DNA from: an uncultured Lachnospiraceae bacterium
Lineage (GTDB): Bacteria; Bacillota; Clostridia; Lachnospirales; Lachnospiraceae
Assembly: GCA_902803245.1 (NCBI GenBank)
Contig: CADCPJ010000387.1
Span: forward strand, 1-6,124
Direction of reading: 5' to 3'
Length of the DNA: 6,124 bases
Part shown: positions 1 to 6,077 of the stretch, in pieces
Numbering within the stretch: the stretch's first letter is position 1
Layout of the letters: each line of letters begins with the position of its first letter
The notes under the pieces: model-generated
Told to the model about the DNA's origin: nothing
Seen by the model: only the letters and a program-made list of their open reading frames with translations
Database searches by the model: none
Program-made: the position numbers and the translations under genes

Positions 1-33
1 GAAATGAGTATATAGAACCACACGATACCGGCA

Positions 34-39
34 AAGGAG
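34..39 (+). promoter_or_regulatory. Ribosome-binding site of the first polymerase gene, unusually distant
   Basis: AAGGAG matches the anti-Shine-Dalgarno core well but lies 15 nt before the ATG at 55, longer than the usual 5-10 nt. No ATG, GTG or TTG occurs in frame between the stop at 13-15 and the ATG at 55. The next in-frame ATG, at 85, has no purine-rich stretch before it. The site therefore supports the start at 55, though translation may be weak. Confidence 0.55.
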
Positions 40-54
40 AATCACAATCCCTTC

Positions 55-1848
55 ATGGAGATCACGAGCTGTGCGAGCCGGAAAATGAATATCGCAGGCG
101 GGGCCGCAGTACTTGCCTTTCTCGCCGCAAGGGCTTACCGTCCCCGCTCCGGAAAGGGGATGGTTCTGAAGTATGCGCTTCTTTTCGCGGCGCTCGCCAT
201 CTCCATTGTGCACGTTCTCCTTCAGCTGCGCCGGATGAGGAGCGGGATCTGCGGCACGGAAAGCGGCGTCTCCCCGGCGTCTCCGCGCGGGAGAGGGCCC
301 GCCGGCATCCTCCTTTTGGCCGCAGAGTTTTTCGGGGACTTCCTCGCCCTTGCGGGCAGGCACGCGGTCGCGCTCATCATCGTCTCCCGCTTCGATACTG
401 AGTTTCATGTGCTGTACCGGGAATACGGGCGGATCTATACCGCCATAAAGCGCGTGCTCGTCGACCTCGCCATGGCGGAGTTCCTGGTGCTCGCCCTGGC
501 GCGGTTCAGTGTGTTCCTCAAAGGGAAGCCCCGCGTCTATGGCTTTTTTCGCGGAGCAAGGGAGGACTGCGCATTCCTTGACAAATGGCGGAGAGTCATC
601 AGCGCGGCGTTCTTCGTCTCTTTTGCGTATGCCTATCTCTGCCGCTTCATCCTGACCACCATGTACAAGGGGCTGATCCTTGACGACGACATCTTCCTCC
701 GCATCCTGCGGGTGACGGTTCTTGCAGCCCTCCTCATCGCCGTGTGGGCTTCATCCGCGGAGAAGCGGCACCTCGTGTGGCTCTTGCAGAGCTTCATCCT
801 CGCGGTCGGCATACTTCACTTCAGGGACGGGGGCAAAAAGTCCATCATCCTTGCCATGTGCGTCTTCATCGTGGCCGCCTCCGGAAAGAATGCCCGCACA
901 ATATTAAAGATCAGCGTGATCGGGGGCATTTTGTGCCTTCTCGTAAGTTATATAAGCGCGCGGACCGGCATCATCGGGGAGTACATCGCCCACACTGCCA
1001 CGGGCGGAGTGATCGAGGCCCGCCACACGTTCGGAGTGATCTCGCCGACCGACCACGCGGCCCACCTCCTCTTCATCGTCACGGCCTCATGCATGCTGCT
1101 CATCCGCTCCCAGGAAAGGAAATGGTATCACTGCCTCGCATTTCTTCCGATGCTGTTCTCTTATTTTCTGGCATACCGGTACAACCGCGCGAGGATCGCG
1201 TCATTTTGCATTCTCCTCGTCATCCTGATCACAGTCGTGCGGGAGCTCCATGCGGAGTTCCTGTCCGGCCGCACGCCAAAGCTTCCCTCCGCCCTTAAAA
1301 GAGCGGTCACGGTCGTCTTCGCGGCGCTCTCCTTACTCTATCTGGTCTTTTTTATCTGGAGCGCATACATGATGCGGCAGAAGGACCCGGCCTCCGTCCG
1401 GATTCCGTTCCGGAGCCTTCTTGCGTCCTTCATGGATCTGACCTCGATCGATCACCGGATCGAGGTCTCGCAGATGTCCTTTCGGACCTATTCTCCTGGC
1501 CTCTTCGGCCAGGAGATCCGTGAGGTCGGATTCGGCGGGGGCAGGAACCCCACGCTCGAGACGTACACGTTCATGGACATCTCCTACGTCAAGATTCTCT
1601 TTGTCGGAGGCATCCTCTTCACCATAGTCATTCTCGGGCTCATGACGTACATCCAGTTCAAAAATCTCCGGGAGAAGCTCTACGCGTGCATTCTTCTCCT
1701 TACCGTCATCGCGCTCGACTGCCTCTTTGAGCACCATATCTACGAGCTTAGCTACAACGTCTTCCCTCTCCTTGCGTTCGCGGTCTGGGCGGGCAAAGGA
1801 GCGCTGCCTGAAAGAAGAGCTTCACTTCGATCCCGCAAGCCTTCTTAA
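55..1848 (+). CDS. wzy: Wzy-type polysaccharide polymerase (multi-pass membrane protein)
   Basis: This 597-residue protein is hydrophobic throughout, with about 14-16 candidate membrane segments. It probably joins lipid-linked repeat units on the outer face of the membrane. Sequence support lies in the second half. A conserved-type loop RHTFGVISPTDHA (323-335) resembles the R...G..HPN motif of Gram-positive Wzy proteins. A large extracytoplasmic loop (about 440-512) carries LFGQEIREVGFGGG (483-496) and DISY (508-511), like the LFGQ...DNSY pattern of that family. The C-terminus has FEHHIYELSYN (558-568), like the terminal EHH..E..YN motif. Most relatives have about 400-450 residues; the excess is N-terminal, including a Gly/Ser/Arg/Pro-rich stretch (61-84) between hydrophobic segments. 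The last nine codons overlap the convergent flippase gene. An O-antigen-ligase-like role cannot be excluded, but the loop motifs favour a polymerase. Motif matches are from memory, not from a search. Confidence 0.72.
   Translation: MEITSCASRKMNIAGGAAVLAFLAARAYRPRSGKGMVLKYALLFAALAISIVHVLLQLRRMRSGICGTESGVSPASPRGRGPAGILLLAAEFFGDFLALAGRHAVALIIVSRFDTEFHVLYREYGRIYTAIKRVLVDLAMAEFLVLALARFSVFLKGKPRVYGFFRGAREDCAFLDKWRRVISAAFFVSFAYAYLCRFILTTMYKGLILDDDIFLRILRVTVLAALLIAVWASSAEKRHLVWLLQSFILAVGILHFRDGGKKSIILAMCVFIVAASGKNARTILKISVIGGILCLLVSYISARTGIIGEYIAHTATGGVIEARHTFGVISPTDHAAHLLFIVTASCMLLIRSQERKWYHCLAFLPMLFSYFLAYRYNRARIASFCILLVILITVVRELHAEFLSGRTPKLPSALKRAVTVVFAALSLLYLVFFIWSAYMMRQKDPASVRIPFRSLLASFMDLTSIDHRIEVSQMSFRTYSPGLFGQEIREVGFGGGRNPTLETYTFMDISYVKILFVGGILFTIVILGLMTYIQFKNLREKLYACILLLTVIALDCLFEHHIYELSYNVFPLLAFAVWAGKGALPERRASLRSRKPS
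1440..1467 (+). repeat. Perfect 10-bp inverted repeat inside the polymerase gene
   Basis: GACCTCGATC (1440-1449) and GATCGAGGTC (1458-1467) are exact reverse complements separated by 8 nt. The element lies within codons for residues 462-471, in the large extracytoplasmic loop, and could form a strong mRNA hairpin. Its role is unknown. Confidence 0.8.
1492..1516 (+). repeat. Second perfect 10-bp inverted repeat, 24 bp after the first
   Basis: TCTCCTGGCC (1492-1501) and GGCCAGGAGA (1507-1516) are exact reverse complements around the 5-nt loop TCTTC. It covers codons for residues 480-488, just where the LFGQEI motif is encoded. No T-tract follows, so it does not look like an intrinsic terminator. 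Confidence 0.8.
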
Positions 1849-3294
1849 GACGGGACGCATAAGCTCGCGCAGCGTCTCATTTTTGAAGACCAGGAGAATC
1901 AGCGCATAGGCAAGGACGCTTAGTGCCACCGCCGCAGCGGTCCTTGGGAACATGCCTCCGATAAGGGATTTCATGAGGACACAGATCCCGGCGATCGCGG
2001 CGCACCCGGCTGCAACCGACAGCAGTTCCCTTGCGATGCCGCTGACACGCACATATCTCCTCGAGAAGACATACGCGATAATGCATGTGACCGCCTCTGC
2101 GATCACGGTAGTGATGGCGGCGGCGCGGTCCCTTAAGACCGGGATGAGGATCAGGTTAAGAAGGACGTTCGACACCGCGCTGATCGAAGTCGCGCACAGG
2201 ATGATCTTCTCGTGGTGGTACGGGATCAGCACGCACTGGGTGTAGAGGAACGCGAACAGCGAGAAGACGATCGCCGCGCCGAGGATCGCAAGATCCGCCG
2301 CTCCGGGAAGATATTCCTTTCCTCCCGCGAGATAGGTGATCTCTTTGCCAAGGAAGATCACACCGGTGGATGCCGGGAGGAGGAGGGTCAGGATCGTCCG
2401 AAACGCGCGACGGAAGGTGGCGTTGAATTCCTCCGCGTCCCCTCTTTGAGCGAGCATGGAGAACCGGGGGATCGTGACAATGAGCACCGCGCTCATCAGG
2501 TTCTTGATGATGGTGTAGATCTTGGAAGCCGTCGTATAGAGCCCGACCGTATAGTTGTCCGTCATGAATCCAAGCATGAGGATGTCCAGGCTCACATAGA
2601 TCGTGATCGCCACGTTTGATGAAAAAATGATGAGAACCGGGCGGATGTGCTTCCTCCACGCGGCGAAGTACTCCCTTCCTGTCCGGATGTCGAAATACTT
2701 TTTCGAAAACGCGAAATTGATCACATTTGCGCCGACGCTCGCGACCACCGTGATGACGATGTACACGTAGAGATCCGACTCGCTCCGCACAAACAGAAAC
2801 ATCAGCACAAGAGAGATCAGCTGAAAGAGGATGCTCCGGATCGTGATGAACGTGTAGTCCTCATTGATCTGGTAGATCCACTCCACTCCGAGCGTGGTGA
2901 AGAAGATCTCAATGCTGAAGAGAAGGATGGCGGTCCTTAACTCATGGAACTTCGGGACGGTCACGAGAAGGATCCCGAGGAGGGCGTAAGCCGCGGCCGT
3001 GGACATCAGATTGAGCGCAAACACTTCGTTCGAGAAGCGGCTGATCTTCTCCCTGTCCTCCCTCAGTCCCGCGCCCTCGCGGATGGCGTAGGTGCTGATG
3101 CCGAGGGCGGCTATGAGAAGGAAGTAGCTGACGACGGAGCTGCTGAACTGATAGATCCCGACATTTTCAACCTGCAGCACCCGCAGGATGTAGGGCATGG
3201 TGATCACCGGGAAGATCGTCGCGGTGATTCTCCGGATGCCGTTCAGGGCGGCATTTTTCCTTATGGAATTTCTGTGTTCTTTTGTCCCGCTCAT
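1822..3294 (-). CDS. wzx: Wzx-type oligosaccharide flippase (MOP/PST family)
   Basis: This 490-residue membrane protein has the usual length and the roughly 14 membrane segments of polysaccharide transporters. Such proteins flip undecaprenyl-linked repeat units from the cytoplasmic to the outer face. The N-terminus has the family's layout: a short basic lead, then FPVITMPYILRVL (28-40), VGIYQFSSSVVSYF (45-58) and ALGISTYAIRE (63-73). Further family-like blocks are GVEWIYQINEDYTFITIRS (136-154), SLDILMLGF (235-243) and VGLYTTASKI (250-259). The start is fixed by AAGGAG 7 nt before the ATG (minus-strand site at 3302-3307). The gene runs opposite to all its neighbours. It is convergent with the first polymerase gene, overlapping it by 27 bp, and divergent from the EpsG-family gene with its own candidate promoter. 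Substrate identity cannot be read from the sequence. The family call is secure. Confidence 0.93.
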   Translation of the reverse strand: MSGTKEHRNSIRKNAALNGIRRITATIFPVITMPYILRVLQVENVGIYQFSSSVVSYFLLIAALGISTYAIREGAGLREDREKISRFSNEVFALNLMSTAAAYALLGILLVTVPKFHELRTAILLFSIEIFFTTLGVEWIYQINEDYTFITIRSILFQLISLVLMFLFVRSESDLYVYIVITVVASVGANVINFAFSKKYFDIRTGREYFAAWRKHIRPVLIIFSSNVAITIYVSLDILMLGFMTDNYTVGLYTTASKIYTIIKNLMSAVLIVTIPRFSMLAQRGDAEEFNATFRRAFRTILTLLLPASTGVIFLGKEITYLAGGKEYLPGAADLAILGAAIVFSLFAFLYTQCVLIPYHHEKIILCATSISAVSNVLLNLILIPVLRDRAAAITTVIAEAVTCIIAYVFSRRYVRVSGIARELLSVAAGCAAIAGICVLMKSLIGGMFPRTAAAVALSVLAYALILLVFKNETLRELMRPVLRRLAGSK

Positions 3295-3301
3295 CCTGTC
3301 A

Positions 3302-3307
3302 CTCCTT
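3302..3307 (-). promoter_or_regulatory. Ribosome-binding site of the flippase gene
   Basis: The minus strand reads AAGGAG followed by TGACAGG and then ATG, a 7-nt spacing. It directly abuts a short hairpin (GAGGG-AGA-CCCTC), so access could depend on leader folding. Confidence 0.8.
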
Positions 3308-3347
3308 GAGGGTCTCCCTCCGCCGCCCCGTTTCCCGCGCCGGAGGG
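3308..3347 (-). promoter_or_regulatory. Two mutually exclusive hairpins in the flippase leader
   Basis: On the minus-strand transcript, CCCTCCG (3347-3341) can pair with CGGAGGG (3322-3316) as a 7-bp GC-rich stem. Alternatively GAGGG (3320-3316) can pair with CCCTC (3312-3308) around the loop AGA. Both use 3316-3320, so only one can form at a time, and the second ends right at the Shine-Dalgarno. Both pairings are exact in the sequence; a regulatory switch is inference only. Confidence 0.35.
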
Positions 3348-3357
3348 GTATCCTTGT

Positions 3358-3386
3358 AATATAACATCTATTTGACCTTTTTGCAG
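3358..3386 (-). promoter_or_regulatory. Candidate sigma-A promoter for the flippase gene (extended -10)
   Basis: On the minus strand the -10 box is TATATT (3363-3358), preceded by TG one base upstream (TGTTATATT), an extended -10. The -35 box 17 bp upstream is weak, CTGCAA (3386-3381), with 3 of 6 consensus matches. A start near 3351 would leave a leader of about 57 nt. The box interleaves with the promoter facing the other way. Confidence 0.5.
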
Positions 3387-3400
3387 TAACGAGATAGAAT
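3372..3400 (+). promoter_or_regulatory. Sigma-A promoter for the EpsG-family/wzz operon
   Basis: The -35 box TTGACC (3372-3377) and -10 box TAGAAT (3395-3400) each match consensus at 5 of 6 positions and are separated by exactly 17 bp. Transcription would start near 3407, giving a leader of about 86 nt before the ATG at 3493. It is the best promoter-like sequence noticed in the window and lies in its only real intergenic region. Confidence 0.72.
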
Positions 3401-3422
3401 AACTGTGGTATTATTCAAGGAA

Positions 3423-3442
3423 CCGGCAGCATCTTATGCCGG
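3423..3442 (+). promoter_or_regulatory. Leader hairpin upstream of the EpsG-family gene
   Basis: CCGGCA (3423-3428) and TGCCGG (3437-3442) form a perfect 6-bp stem with an 8-nt loop, about 16 nt after the predicted transcription start. No T-tract follows, so it is not an intrinsic terminator. Long polysaccharide operons often carry leader RNA elements read by processive antitermination factors such as NusG paralogues. Whether this is one cannot be decided from the sequence; it may instead be an mRNA-stabilising hairpin. Confidence 0.4.
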
Positions 3443-3492
3443 ATAAACGCCACTACTTACGAAGAAGGATGCCTTAAAAGGACAGCGGTCGC

Positions 3493-4593
3493 ATGGGTTA
3501 TATTGCCGGAGCTCTGTGCGGTGGTCTCTCATTTTTGAAGAAGGACAGCAAGCTGGTGTATTTCATCACTTTCCTCTTTGCATGGATTCTGTTCGGCTTC
3601 AACACGATGAACCTGGACTACCTGAACTATAAGGCGCGCTACGAAGGAGCAGGGGGTCTCATATCCGAGCCTCTCTTTTTGTATACTCTGAAAGTATTCT
3701 CCCGGCTCGGTCTCACCTACCAGCAGTTCCTCCTCATCTTCTCGCTCGCAGGGCTCCTTCTCATGAGCGCCGCGATCCTCACCTATTCCCCCTTCCCGGC
3801 GCTCGTTCTGTTCTTCTATATTCTCTTTCCCTTCTGCCTCGACACCGTGCAGATCCGCTTTTTCATGGCCTCTGCGCTGATCCTTTTTTCCGCCTTTTTT
3901 CTGCTCAAGTTTCAGACGGCGCCGAAGTTCCGCTTCATTCTCCTCTATTTCCTCTTCATGGCGGCCGCCGTGGGCATGCACTACTCCGCCCTCTTCTTCA
4001 TCCCTTTCTGCGTGCTCTTTTTGCGCAGGGAGAGGGCGTCATTTTTCCTCTATATCCTCGTGCCGGCCGGCATCATCGTCATCCCGGCCATGCTGCCCTT
4101 CCTCTCGGAGATCTTCAGCTCCTTCATCAGCATGCAGAAGGTCAACTCCTGGCTCCGGGGCGGCTCGCCCGCGACCCTCACGCGCCTGATCCGCCTGATC
4201 GTCTGCAGGGGAGGAATCCTGTTCCTTATCATCCTCGCATCCCGCATGCCTCAGTTCGATGACGCGGAAGGGGAGGACACTAGGGGCAGGGAGCGCATCG
4301 ACAGCACGCTCTTTCTCCTTGCTCTCTACTGCCTGCTCTTCACCTCCTTCGAGATCTTTCTCGGGCGGGAGTACGAGCGGCTCTGCCGTCCCGCGTTTGT
4401 CTTCGCGTGGATCTACATCACGAGGAAGATGTCTCACTGCGAGGCTTCGGTCCGTCTCATTATGTGGGGCCTGTGTCTGGGAGTCATCCTGGTCAATTTC
4501 TATTCCATCCTCTTCCTCGGCACGGCCGTCGGCGGAGACAGGATGTTTGACACCGTATTTCTCAATATGTTCAAAATGAATGCCGTCTTATAA
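3493..4593 (+). CDS. epsG: EpsG-family polysaccharide polymerase (Wzy-like)
   Basis: The 366-residue product is a multi-pass membrane protein of normal EpsG-family length, with about ten hydrophobic segments. Members are thought to polymerise exopolysaccharide repeat units. Family-like features, in order, are an N-terminal membrane segment followed by NTMNLDYLNYKARYE (37-51), SEP (58-60), the basic motif QIRFFMA (120-126), MHYSALFF (162-169), and a late extracytoplasmic-type GREYERLCRP (291-300). A hydrophilic acidic loop (about 252-272) separates the last membrane groups. The start at 3493 has AAGGA (3478-3482) 10 nt upstream and follows the only strong promoter. It is unrelated in sequence to the polymerase at 55-1848, so the window holds two polymerase candidates. 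The symbol is a family-level label, not a claim of orthology with Bacillus epsG. The wzz-like gene follows on the same strand, so the two are probably co-transcribed. Confidence 0.8.
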   Translation: MGYIAGALCGGLSFLKKDSKLVYFITFLFAWILFGFNTMNLDYLNYKARYEGAGGLISEPLFLYTLKVFSRLGLTYQQFLLIFSLAGLLLMSAAILTYSPFPALVLFFYILFPFCLDTVQIRFFMASALILFSAFFLLKFQTAPKFRFILLYFLFMAAAVGMHYSALFFIPFCVLFLRRERASFFLYILVPAGIIVIPAMLPFLSEIFSSFISMQKVNSWLRGGSPATLTRLIRLIVCRGGILFLIILASRMPQFDDAEGEDTRGRERIDSTLFLLALYCLLFTSFEIFLGREYERLCRPAFVFAWIYITRKMSHCEASVRLIMWGLCLGVILVNFYSILFLGTAVGGDRMFDTVFLNMFKMNAVL

Positions 4594-4626
4594 AATGCAT
4601 GAAAATGCAGAAACCGTTCGCTTTGC

Positions 4627-4633
4627 AAAGGAG
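4627..4633 (+). promoter_or_regulatory. Ribosome-binding site that sets the wzz-like start at 4644
   Basis: AAAGGAG lies 10 nt before the ATG at 4644. The earlier in-frame ATGs at 4599 and 4605 have no Shine-Dalgarno-like sequence before them. The longer 492-residue reading is therefore less likely than the 477-residue one. Confidence 0.8.
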
Positions 4634-4643
4634 AGGACACGCC

Positions 4644-6077
4644 ATGAACCAGAACCGTGCACGCATGAAAGCAGATGCCCCGATGGACCTCGTCGATCTC
4701 ATCAAGCGGCTTATTATCGAATGGAGGGCCATTCTCCTCTTCGCCGCGCTGATGAGCCTTCTGTTTTTCTTCGTCTATCAGAGACAGCAGGCCCGGAAGG
4801 CTCCCGGGGTTCAAAAAGAGCAGCCGCAGGAAGCCTCTCAGGCGGACATAAGCGCAGGCAGCCTGCGCGCAGGTCTTACCGATGCGGACTACAACTCCGT
4901 CATGCTCGCCGTGAGGGACGCGAGCCTCATCAGCGACAGGAGCAGGTACCTCGACCAGTCCGTGTGGGTGAACCAGAGTGTGAACGGAGCTCCGACGGTC
5001 CGGTATCTTCTGTCCATCGCAGGCAGTCAGGTCACGAGTTCCTCGCTCCGGGCTTACTACAAGTATTTCCTTGAGTCCTCCAGCTTCGTCCAGGCGGTCG
5101 GCACGGTCTTTGACAGGACGATCCCCGAAAATGATCTCCGCGAGATGATCGTCCTCGGAATTCCGACCTACTCTGCGTCTGACAGCGCGGGAGATCCCTC
5201 CGTCATTGAGATATCCATCCTTCTCACCGGAAATGTCGACAAGGAGGCCCTCGATGAGATCGTCCGCAATGAGATCGCGTCCTGTCACGATACGATTTCC
5301 GCTTCGGTCGGAGAGCACACCGCCGAGATCCTCTCAAGCGATCTCCGCATGGGATACGACATCAACGCAGTGACAAGAAAGAGAGAAATCCTCTACGAGC
5401 TCTACAACCTGAAGGCTCAGCTGAAATCGACTGTCGGGGAGTTCTCGAGCGCGCAGAACGTTCTCTACAGCAAACTGACGGACGGAAGCGCCGTTAAAGA
5501 AGAGGAGGCCGCCGTCCCTGTCGTGACCGACGGAGGAGCCAAAAAGAAATACCTGCTGGCCGGAGCCGCCCTCGCCGTCTTCCTCTACATCGTCATCGCC
5601 GTCATCCTGACGCTGATCACTTCGCGAATCCACTCTCCAAAGGAGATGTCCGGCATCCCCTGTCTGGGAGAGCTCCGCCGCTACCGCTCGTCGTCATTTT
5701 GGGACAGCCTGTTCCGAAGCCGCCTGTTCTACAGGCTGCTCTACAGGCCCGCCGAGACGAAAAAGGTCGTCGACCTCCTTGGCGTCATGCTCCGTGACAT
5801 GGATGCATCGACCCTCACGGTCGTCACTTCGCTCTCTCAGGCAGGAAGCGGAAGCGCATCGGAGATCACCTCTTCTTTGGCCGAAGCAGGGATCAGCACC
5901 CGGGTCATCGCGCTTGATCCGAAGGAAGCCATCCTCCCCTCTGACCTCACCGGCTCGAAGAACCTCGTTCTCGTCCTGGAAGCCAACTATACAAAATACC
6001 GCGATGTCCTGGGACTCTGGTCCATGTGCGACCTCTGCGGCATCCCCGTTCACGGCTACATCCTGACGGGGCGCTGA
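4644..6077 (+). CDS. wzz: Wzz/CpsC-type chain-length regulator with degenerate BY-kinase-like C-terminus
   Basis: With the start at 4644 the product has 477 residues. The short cytoplasmic lead (MDLVDLIKRLIIEWR, 14-28) and first membrane segment (about 29-46) are typical of Wzz-family copolymerases. An extracytoplasmic domain follows (about 47-300) with a helical, coiled-coil-like stretch (about 240-278), then a second membrane segment (about 303-326). These proteins control polymer length together with the polymerase and, in Gram-positives, a separate cytoplasmic BY-kinase. Here the cytoplasmic tail is about 150 residues and resembles a shrunken BY-kinase: TLTVVTS (390-396), AGSGSAS (400-406) at the Walker A site, VIALDP (421-426) at the Walker A' site, NLVLVLEA (440-447), and HGYILTG (470-476) like the family's final GvVLN strand. 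The Walker A lysine is replaced by Ser404, the acidic second Asp of A' is missing, no Walker B is visible, and there is no C-terminal tyrosine cluster. The tail is probably non-catalytic. The Wzz assignment is firm; the tail reading is a by-eye alignment. Confidence 0.82.
   Translation: MNQNRARMKADAPMDLVDLIKRLIIEWRAILLFAALMSLLFFFVYQRQQARKAPGVQKEQPQEASQADISAGSLRAGLTDADYNSVMLAVRDASLISDRSRYLDQSVWVNQSVNGAPTVRYLLSIAGSQVTSSSLRAYYKYFLESSSFVQAVGTVFDRTIPENDLREMIVLGIPTYSASDSAGDPSVIEISILLTGNVDKEALDEIVRNEIASCHDTISASVGEHTAEILSSDLRMGYDINAVTRKREILYELYNLKAQLKSTVGEFSSAQNVLYSKLTDGSAVKEEEAAVPVVTDGGAKKKYLLAGAALAVFLYIVIAVILTLITSRIHSPKEMSGIPCLGELRRYRSSSFWDSLFRSRLFYRLLYRPAETKKVVDLLGVMLRDMDASTLTVVTSLSQAGSGSASEITSSLAEAGISTRVIALDPKEAILPSDLTGSKNLVLVLEANYTKYRDVLGLWSMCDLCGIPVHGYILTGR

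Noticed and set aside
1..15. Possible last codons of an upstream gene ending in TAG at 13-15
   Set aside because: Only four codons are visible, which is too little to support a gene; another frame is open across the start as well.
744..1298. A 184-codon plus-strand open frame inside the first polymerase gene
   Set aside because: The product is rich in Arg, His and Pro with no family resemblance, and it is wholly inside a convincing membrane-protein gene in another frame.
1831..1855. A possible terminator stem TCCCG/CGGGA at the convergent gene ends
   Set aside because: It is only 5 bp with a 15-nt loop and no T-tract on either side, so it is too weak to call.
1875..3541. The 15-nt string TCTCATTTTTGAAGA occurs at 1875-1889 and 3527-3541
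   Set aside because: Both copies lie in unrelated coding frames, one encoding part of the flippase C-terminus on the minus strand, and nothing else nearby is shared, so chance is the simplest reading.
4599..4643. An earlier start for the wzz-like gene at 4599 or 4605
   Set aside because: Neither ATG has a ribosome-binding site, whereas the ATG at 4644 has AAAGGAG at good spacing.
4852..4868. A 7-bp GC-rich inverted repeat (GCGCAGG/CCTGCGC) early in the wzz-like gene
   Set aside because: It is short, has a 3-nt loop and no T-tract, and stems of this size are expected several times in GC-rich coding DNA.
4500..5318. A 272-codon minus-strand open frame across the end of the EpsG-family gene and the start of the wzz-like gene
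   Set aside because: It overlaps two well-supported genes, its product is highly charged and low in complexity with no recognisable motif, and such open antisense frames are common in GC-rich coding DNA.
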